A stretch of 12,352 nucleotides of DNA from Chitinophagaceae bacterium (GTDB lineage: Bacteria > Bacteroidota > Bacteroidia > Chitinophagales > Chitinophagaceae), in NCBI GenBank assembly GCA_947442905.1, contig CANEWV010000018.1, positions 1-12,352 on the forward strand, given 5' to 3'. This document shows positions 7,399 through 12,352 of the stretch, in pieces. Every line of letters begins with the position of its first letter. Within the stretch, counting starts at the first letter, position 1. Below the pieces are notes generated by a model, which saw only the letters and a list, made by a program, of their open reading frames with translations, was not told the origin of the DNA and did no database searches. Position numbers and translations under genes: made by a program.

Positions 7399-7488
7399 AT
7401 GGAATGTAAATGCTGTATCAGCGGCAATTTATGTTTCTACCGTTTTAACTCTTGAAAGCTCATTGTTCAAATTAAAAAAAAACAAACA

Positions 7489-9405
7489 ATGGGCAAAAAA
7501 TTAATGCTCCTCACCTTGCTATTTTCAGCGAAAATGGTAAGCGCACAACAAGACACCACCACCCTCGACGAAGTTGTGGTGACGGCCAATAAAATGGCAC
7601 AAAAACAATCTACCACTGGCAAGGTTGTTACCGTAATTTCCAAGTCTGATTTGGAAAAAATGGGCAACAAAAACTTAGCCACCCTACTTCAAGAACAAGT
7701 GGGCATTACCGTTAATGGAAGTAGTAACAATGCAGGTAGTGTGCAAACCATTTTTACGCGCGGCGCTTCGGGCGGAAGAACACTGGTATTACTAGACGGG
7801 ATCCCGGTAAATGATCCTTCATTTATCAACAACGATTTAGACTTAAACCTATTTGCAACAAGTAGTATTGAGCGAATTGAAATTTGCAGAGGTGCACAAT
7901 CAACACTGTATGGCAGTGACGCTATTGCAGGTGTTATCAATATCATTACCACCAGTAAAGATATTTCTAGACCTTTACAAATCAATGCTAGTAGTATTCT
8001 GGGCAGTTTTGGTACGCAAAAAAATAACTTACAATTAGCAGGCAAAAAAAATAAATGGTCTTACTCCGGTCGTTTAGCGCATACCAATTCAAAAGGCTTT
8101 TCTGCAGCAAATGATACCACAGGAAAAAATAATTTTGATGCCGATTTATACAAAGGCCTCGCGCTACATGGTCAAATCAACTACGCAGCTACCGAACATT
8201 TTTCGGTTAAGGCATTTAGCATGTACAACAAATACAAAGCAGGTGTTGACGCGGGTGTTTTTAGAGATGATAGAGATTTTACCATCGAAAATAGCAGCTT
8301 ATTATTGGGCACAGGATTTGTATACAAAAAAAATAATTGGCAAATCACGGGCACCTATCAGCACAATACTTTGGACCGTCATTTTTTAAATGACAGTACG
8401 CATAAAACAAGTACTTGGTTTGAAAAAAACGATTACGCAGCTGCTTCTGATTACGCCGAAATATATACCAGCGTAAAATTATCAGAAAGGCTAACAGCCC
8501 TTGCAGGGCTCGATTACAGAAAAGGATCTTACAGTCAAGACTACCTTTCTGTGAGCGGTTGGGGGCCTTATAATTTTAATGATCCTACTAGATATGCCGA
8601 GCAGTCTGCCATCTATGGTTCACTACTTTATACAAGCCTAAACAAAAAATTAACCCTCGAATTGGGTGGTCGTGCCAACAAACATTCGGTGTATGGAGGC
8701 AACCAAACTTTTACTTTAAATCCATCTTTTGCACTAAGCGCAAACACAAGAATATTTGCAAGTGTGTCTTCTGGATTTAAAGCGCCATCCTTATATCAAA
8801 TTAGCATCAACGACAAACTCGATCCAGAAAAAGCAACCAGTTACGAAGCAGGTTTTAGTTACCAAAACAAAACGCTGCAAACCAGGCTTGTTTATTTTAA
8901 CAGACAAACGGCTAATGGTATCGATTACAACTACATCAATTATCAGTATTTTAATTATGTAAAACAGGCGGTAAACGGTTTAGAATTTGAAATCAAAAAA
9001 TCATTTGCAAATGGCGTTACTGCTTTTGCTAACTATACTTTTTTGGCTGGCAAAGAAACCACGCAAAATAGAATCACCAATCAAGATACCATCACCTACG
9101 ACTATCTATTACGCAGGCCTGCGCACCAATTAAATATAGGCATCAGCGCTCAAGTCAATACAAAATTGCGACTTGAAATTACAGGCAGGTATGCGGGCAA
9201 AAGATATGATGTAGGTGGTTATGCGGCGCCTGATATACTTTTGAAATCTTATGCAACACTTGCCGCAAATGTTGGTTACCAACTTAATAAATATTGGCGC
9301 TTTACCGCGGATATTCAAAACTTCACCAACACCAAATATTATGAGGTCTATGGCTTTAAAACCATGCCACTCAATGCAAGTGTTGGAGCAGTGTTCAGTT
9401 GGTAA
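7489..9405 (+). CDS. btuB: TonB-dependent vitamin B12 (cobalamin) outer-membrane receptor
   Basis: This is a 638-residue outer-membrane TonB-dependent receptor. It has a signal peptide (about 1-19, ending VSAQ) and a TonB box-like TLDEVVVTA (25-33). The plug domain (about 45-155) includes TIFTRGASGGRTLVLLDGIPVNDP and IERIEICRGAQSTLYGSDAIAGVINI. The 22-strand barrel is rich in alternating aromatic strands and ends in a C-terminal Trp (AVFSW), the signal for barrel assembly. The length is close to BtuB and shorter than the SusC-type receptors common in Bacteroidota, and no N-terminal carboxypeptidase-like domain is present. The cobalamin riboswitch directly upstream makes a corrinoid the likely substrate; energy would come from TonB-ExbBD. 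A run of A bases before the ATG stands in for a Shine-Dalgarno site. No btuF, btuC, btuD or btuG is seen nearby. Confidence 0.93.
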   Translation: MGKKLMLLTLLFSAKMVSAQQDTTTLDEVVVTANKMAQKQSTTGKVVTVISKSDLEKMGNKNLATLLQEQVGITVNGSSNNAGSVQTIFTRGASGGRTLVLLDGIPVNDPSFINNDLDLNLFATSSIERIEICRGAQSTLYGSDAIAGVINIITTSKDISRPLQINASSILGSFGTQKNNLQLAGKKNKWSYSGRLAHTNSKGFSAANDTTGKNNFDADLYKGLALHGQINYAATEHFSVKAFSMYNKYKAGVDAGVFRDDRDFTIENSSLLLGTGFVYKKNNWQITGTYQHNTLDRHFLNDSTHKTSTWFEKNDYAAASDYAEIYTSVKLSERLTALAGLDYRKGSYSQDYLSVSGWGPYNFNDPTRYAEQSAIYGSLLYTSLNKKLTLELGGRANKHSVYGGNQTFTLNPSFALSANTRIFASVSSGFKAPSLYQISINDKLDPEKATSYEAGFSYQNKTLQTRLVYFNRQTANGIDYNYINYQYFNYVKQAVNGLEFEIKKSFANGVTAFANYTFLAGKETTQNRITNQDTITYDYLLRRPAHQLNIGISAQVNTKLRLEITGRYAGKRYDVGGYAAPDILLKSYATLAANVGYQLNKYWRFTADIQNFTNTKYYEVYGFKTMPLNASVGAVFSW

Positions 9406-9415
9406 AATAATTGGT

Positions 9416-9423
9416 TATATTTG
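9416..9423 (+). promoter_or_regulatory. Bacteroidota -7 promoter element for marC
   Basis: TATATTTG is an exact TAnnTTTG match, 26 bases before the ATG at 9450 and 10 bases after the btuB stop. Possible -33 TTG motifs (9399-9401 or 9383-9385) are off the best spacing. The site argues that marC is not wholly dependent on the B12-controlled transcript. Confidence 0.45.
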
Positions 9424-9449
9424 TAAGAAGGGTACCAATACTTACCAAT

Positions 9450-10028
9450 ATGAACTTCCAATTTGACCAACTCATCACCGTTACATTTACATTATTTGCG
9501 GTTATAGATATTGTGGGATCTATCCCACTTTTAATATCCTTGAAAGAAAAAATGGGTGGCATTAAATCTATTAATGCTACCCTTATTTCTGGGGCCCTCA
9601 TGATTGCGTTTTTATATGTAGGTAAGCCATTTTTAAAAGTGCTTGGCCTTGACATTCGCTCTTTTGCGGTGGGTGGATCTGTGGTGATCTTTTTATTAGG
9701 CCTCGAAATGGTACTTGGGCACGAAATTTTTAAAGGCGACAAAGACGCCAAATCTAGCACCATGGTACCCATTGCCTTCCCCATTATTGCCGGAAGCGGG
9801 ACCCTTACCACCATTATGTCATTAAAGGCCAACTTTGAAGAAGTGTACATATTATCGGGTATCGTTGTAAACCTCGTTATCGTATTTATCGTGCTAAAAT
9901 CACTGAATTGGATCCAAAAAGGCCTTGGAGAGGGCGGTTTAATGGCCGTTCGGAAGTTTTTTGGCGTGATTTTGCTAGCCATTGCCGTAAAGATTTTTAG
10001 CAGCAATATTGCCGCTTTTGGCAAATAA
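9450..10028 (+). CDS. MarC-family integral membrane protein
   Basis: This 192-residue inner-membrane protein has about six predicted helices and matches the UPF0056/MarC family. The helix 1 region has the typical FAVIDIVGSIPLLISL (about 16-31), where most relatives have D-P-x-G-x-x-P. Later family features are FPIIAGSGTLTTIM and the C-terminal RKFFGVILLAIAVKIF. The family's function is unsettled: E. coli MarC was once linked to multiple antibiotic resistance, but that role was not upheld. The frame is open upstream to a TTG at 9411, but those 13 residues would include the predicted -7 promoter element and are not needed for the first helix, so I chose the ATG at 9450. The gene sits 44 bases after btuB on the same strand and 95 bases before tig. 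Confidence 0.88.
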   Translation: MNFQFDQLITVTFTLFAVIDIVGSIPLLISLKEKMGGIKSINATLISGALMIAFLYVGKPFLKVLGLDIRSFAVGGSVVIFLLGLEMVLGHEIFKGDKDAKSSTMVPIAFPIIAGSGTLTTIMSLKANFEEVYILSGIVVNLVIVFIVLKSLNWIQKGLGEGGLMAVRKFFGVILLAIAVKIFSSNIAAFGK

Positions 10029-10054
10029 TAGAGCTGTTTTTAGCCTACAATTGT

Positions 10055-10062
10055 TACCTTTG
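10055..10062 (+). promoter_or_regulatory. Bacteroidota -7 promoter element for tig
   Basis: TACCTTTG is an exact TAnnTTTG match with a CTG (10034-10036) 18 bases upstream as a poor -33 box. It predicts a leader of about 55 bases for the trigger factor gene. The leader contains two overlapping inverted repeats: GCCCA/TGGGC (10065-10069 with 10090-10094) and GGCC/GGCC (10082-10085 with 10092-10095). Confidence 0.45.
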
Positions 10063-10123
10063 CAGCCCATTTAACCCCTTTGGCCTATTTGGGCCTCAGG
10101 CAAAACCTTATAAATAAGAAGAC

Positions 10124-11485
10124 ATGGCAAAAGTTACTAGAGAGAACATTGCAAAGCTTACAGACAAACTAACAGTAACCTTAGACAAGGCAGACTACTT
10201 AGGCAATTTTGAAGTGAGCCTCAAAAAATATGCAAAAACAGCAAATATTCCTGGTTTTAGAAAAGGAATGGTACCTGCAGGACTTGTTAAAAAAATGTAT
10301 GGTCAAAGCGTTTTTACAGACGAAGTTTTAAAAACAGTAGAACAGGAATTAAACAGCTACTTACAAGCAGAACAACTAGATATTTTTGCTCAGCCACTTC
10401 CTTTAGATAGCGAGTTACGCAATATGGACATCAACAATCCAGAAAGCTACACCTTTGCTTTTGAAATTGGACTTAAGCCAGCAGTAGATATTGACGTGAA
10501 AAAAGTAAAAGTTACACGTTATAAAATAAATGTTACGGATCAAATGTTACAAGACGAACTTGAGCGTTTACAAATTCGTAGCGGTAAAATGACAGAGCCT
10601 GAAGCCGTAACTGGTGATGACAATGTGCTAAATGTAAAGTTTGTTGAGTGCGATAAAGCTGGTGTAGCTGTTGAAGGTGGTATTACAAAAGATAACTCTT
10701 TACTTGTTAAATATTTTGAGCCTAAATTTAGAAAAAACTTAATTGGCAAGAAAAACGACGATAGCGTTGTATTGCAATTGGGCAAAGCGTTTGAAGCGAA
10801 AGAAAAAGAAGCAATTTTAGCCGATTTAGGTTTAACAGATGCAGACGCTGATAAATATTTTAGCTTACAAATTACAAAAGTAGGCCTAGTAGAAAAGGCT
10901 GAAATGAACGCTGAGTTTTTTGCAAGCGTATATCCAAACGCCGCTATTGCAACTGCAGAAGAATTTACTGCAGAAGTAAAAAAGGAAATGGAAGCTTATT
11001 ATGATGCACAATCTCGCAATCAAATTCACGATCAAATTTATCACCACTTTGTAGACCATACCCCAATGGAATTACCAGAAGGCTTTTTAAAGCGTTGGTT
11101 ACAAACAGGTGGCGAAAAACCTAAAACTGAAGCAGAAGCCGAAGCAGATTACCCAAGCTTTGCTGGTCAATTAAAGTGGACACTCGTAAGCAGCAAATTA
11201 GCTGCCGATAATAAAATTGAAGTAATGCCTGACGACATCCGTGATTTTGCTAAGCAACAATTGTTTAGCTACATGGGCGGTCAACTAGGTGCTTTAGGTG
11301 ATAACCAACAATGGGTTGAAGATTATGCAAACCGCATGATGCAAGACCGCAAATTTGTGGAGGATAGCTACCACCGCATTAGCACCGAAAAATTATTTGG
11401 CATCATTGAAACACAGGTTTCTGCCAAAGAAGAAAGCATTAGCGCCGAAGATTTTGCAAAAAAATTGCACAATCACCACCACTAA
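10124..11485 (+). CDS. tig: Trigger factor, ribosome-associated chaperone
   Basis: Trigger factor binds at the ribosomal exit tunnel and shields nascent chains. The 453-residue protein has the three expected parts. The N-terminal ribosome-binding domain (about 1-115) carries the signature GFRKGMVP (44-51). A central region (about 150-255) corresponds to the FKBP-type prolyl isomerase domain but is poorly conserved, as is common in Bacteroidota, so isomerase activity is doubtful. The C-terminal helical chaperone domain (about 260-445) includes LPEGFLKRWL. The start at 10124 leads straight into the conserved first strand. The protein ends in HNHHH, a natural His-rich tail. It is followed by a strong intrinsic terminator and then clpP, the common tig-clpP order. 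An A/T-rich leader precedes the ATG in place of a Shine-Dalgarno site. Confidence 0.93.
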   Translation: MAKVTRENIAKLTDKLTVTLDKADYLGNFEVSLKKYAKTANIPGFRKGMVPAGLVKKMYGQSVFTDEVLKTVEQELNSYLQAEQLDIFAQPLPLDSELRNMDINNPESYTFAFEIGLKPAVDIDVKKVKVTRYKINVTDQMLQDELERLQIRSGKMTEPEAVTGDDNVLNVKFVECDKAGVAVEGGITKDNSLLVKYFEPKFRKNLIGKKNDDSVVLQLGKAFEAKEKEAILADLGLTDADADKYFSLQITKVGLVEKAEMNAEFFASVYPNAAIATAEEFTAEVKKEMEAYYDAQSRNQIHDQIYHHFVDHTPMELPEGFLKRWLQTGGEKPKTEAEAEADYPSFAGQLKWTLVSSKLAADNKIEVMPDDIRDFAKQQLFSYMGGQLGALGDNQQWVEDYANRMMQDRKFVEDSYHRISTEKLFGIIETQVSAKEESISAEDFAKKLHNHHH

Positions 11486-11502
11486 TCTTATAAAATCATA
11501 GG

Positions 11503-11530
11503 AAAAAGCTGGGGTAACCCGGCTTTTTTT
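11503..11530 (+). terminator. Rho-independent terminator after tig
   Basis: AAAAAGCTGGG (11503-11513) pairs with CCCGGCTTTTT (11518-11528) around a GTAA loop. This gives six core pairs (one G-T wobble) extended by A-T pairs, followed by a T7 run (11524-11530). It starts 18 bases after the tig stop and ends 43 bases before clpP, so it should separate or attenuate the two. Confidence 0.9.
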
Positions 11531-11547
11531 ATGAAAAGCAAATAACT

Positions 11548-11555
11548 TATCTTCA
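11548..11555 (+). promoter_or_regulatory. Weak candidate -7 element for clpP
   Basis: TATCTTCA matches four of the six fixed bases of TAnnTTTG, differing in the last two. It sits 18 bases before the clpP ATG and after the tig terminator, where a promoter is expected. No clear -33 box is seen. Confidence 0.25.
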
Positions 11556-11573
11556 AAGCGAAAATGAAAGTAT

Positions 11574-12257
11574 ATGAATCTAGGAAAAGAATTTGAGCAG
11601 TATGCTATTAAGCACCGCGGTATTAGTAGTGCAACACTCCACAATTACAGCCAGGTAACCAACCTTACGCCTTATATTATTGAAGAGCGCCCAATGAACG
11701 TGGCTAGCATGGATGTGTTTTCACGTTTAATGATGGACCGTATTATATTTTTAGGCGAAGGCATTAACGACTACGTAGCAAATATTGTTACAGCGCAGCT
11801 TTTGTTTTTAGAAAGCACCGACCGTACCCGCGATATCCAAATGTATATCAATAGCCCAGGAGGCAGTGTATATGCAGGTCTTGGCATTTATGATACCATG
11901 CAATTTATTGGACCAGATGTTGCCACTATTTGCACGGGTATGGCAGCAAGCATGGGACAAATTTTATTATGTGCAGGTGTTAAAGGAAAACGCACAGCAC
12001 TTAAGCATAGCCGAATCATGATGCACCAACCTAGTGGAGCCATTGGTGGTCAAGCAACTGATATTGAAATCACTGCAAGAGAAATTAAAAAATTAAGATC
12101 AGAATTATACGCGATCACAGCGCATCATACCGGTAAAGACGAAGCTACGATTGCAAAAGATAGCGATAGAGATTTTTGGATGACAGCCGCAGATGCAAAA
12201 GAATATGGACTGGTAGATGAAGTATTATTAACCAACCCACGTAAAGAAAAAAAATAA
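11574..12257 (+). CDS. clpP: ATP-dependent Clp protease proteolytic subunit ClpP
   Basis: ClpP forms a double-heptamer cytoplasmic barrel that degrades proteins fed by a ClpX or ClpA/C unfoldase. The 227-residue sequence contains the complete catalytic triad: Ser126 in GMAASMGQ, His151 in RIMMHQPSGAIGG and Asp200 in SDRDFWM. The Ser-His and His-Asp spacings match E. coli ClpP. INSPGGSVYAGLGIYDTM (92-109) is the oxyanion/handle region. The N-terminus is about 15 residues longer than in E. coli, and part of it may be a self-cleaved propeptide. The ATG at 11574 is the only plausible start: an ATG at 11564 is out of frame and stops after ten codons. The C-terminus is Lys-rich (RKEKK). It lies downstream of tig and its terminator and 7 bases before the next gene, with which it is probably cotranscribed. 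Confidence 0.96.
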   Translation: MNLGKEFEQYAIKHRGISSATLHNYSQVTNLTPYIIEERPMNVASMDVFSRLMMDRIIFLGEGINDYVANIVTAQLLFLESTDRTRDIQMYINSPGGSVYAGLGIYDTMQFIGPDVATICTGMAASMGQILLCAGVKGKRTALKHSRIMMHQPSGAIGGQATDIEITAREIKKLRSELYAITAHHTGKDEATIAKDSDRDFWMTAADAKEYGLVDEVLLTNPRKEKK

Positions 12258-12264
12258 CAACGCC

Positions 12265-12352
12265 ATGACAGACTTAAAATATATTGTAAATCCATACTTA
12301 ATGGAAGACGAGGAAGAATCTGTAAAAGAAGACAAGCCTATAAACAACGGCA
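12265..12352 (+). CDS. Unidentified protein, N-terminal 29 codons only (runs off the right edge)
   Basis: An ATG at 12265, 7 bases after the clpP stop, opens a frame that continues to the window end. The visible peptide begins MTDLKYIVNP and continues as a very acidic stretch (DEEES, then KEDK). The spacing implies translation from the clpP transcript. By gene order clpX would be expected here. However, ClpX normally starts with a Cys4 zinc-finger (CSFCG-like) within the first 25 or so residues, and no cysteine is present in these 29. It may be a different or small inserted gene, or a ClpX with an unusual N-terminus. I do not recognise it. Confidence 0.6.
   Translation, partial: MTDLKYIVNPYLMEDEEESVKEDKPINNG

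Noticed and set aside
9395..10024. Long minus-strand open frame opposite marC (209 codons)
   Set aside because: It lies antisense to a well-supported MarC-family gene, has no recognisable domain and has a composition typical of a reverse-strand shadow.
10082..10101. GC-rich inverted repeats before tig as a terminator for marC
   Set aside because: The stems are short and no T run follows; they also lie downstream of the predicted tig promoter.
11564..11596. Ten-codon upstream frame overlapping the clpP start
   Set aside because: It has the form of an upstream leader peptide, but the ATG is likely to occur by chance in A-rich DNA and nothing in its codons suggests attenuation.
1..12352. Mobile elements, CRISPR arrays, tRNA or rRNA genes, phage or toxin-antitoxin genes
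   Set aside because: No transposase, inverted terminal repeats, direct-repeat arrays, cloverleaf sequences or integrase-like frames were seen on either strand.

Overview
The window reads as a chromosomal housekeeping segment from a Bacteroidota bacterium, most likely near the Chitinophagaceae. The evidence is an AT-rich base composition, A-rich leaders in place of Shine-Dalgarno sites, Bacteroidota-type -7 promoter elements (TAnnTTTG) in front of most genes, a DUF4271 protein (a family I know only from Bacteroidota), a BtuB-type TonB-dependent receptor, and a trigger factor/ClpP pair. The genus is not resolved. I see no mobile elements, CRISPR arrays, tRNAs or rRNAs, and no sign of recent transfer.

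Layout. At the left edge is the 5' part of a minus-strand DUF4271 membrane protein that runs off the window. It is divergent from hemW (heme chaperone, plus strand). hemW converges on a minus-strand block. Read in its transcription order, that block is an APC-family amino-acid permease (5750-7087), a TolC-type outer-membrane channel (4210-5670), a periplasmic membrane-fusion adaptor (2797-4167) and gpsA (glycerol-3-phosphate dehydrogenase, 1729-2739). A 401-base divergent intergenic region (7088-7488) holds the permease promoter and a full cobalamin riboswitch. The riboswitch lies on the plus strand and leads into btuB. After btuB come marC (small membrane protein), tig (trigger factor), a clear intrinsic terminator, clpP, and the first 29 codons of a gene that does not start like clpX.

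How the genes work together. The riboswitch and btuB form a self-contained vitamin B12 uptake unit that should be repressed when cobalamin is plentiful. tolC and the adaptor gene make two of the three parts of an efflux or secretion machine, and the inner-membrane pump is not in the window. tig and clpP form the usual protein folding and degradation cluster. hemW and gpsA are core metabolic genes.

I did not find a new multi-gene system here. The points most worth a second look are the reuse of one -7 element in front of nearly every transcription unit (with two transcripts predicted to be nearly leaderless), the incomplete efflux pump, the solitary riboswitch-controlled btuB, the unidentified gene after clpP, and the conserved-unknown DUF4271 protein.
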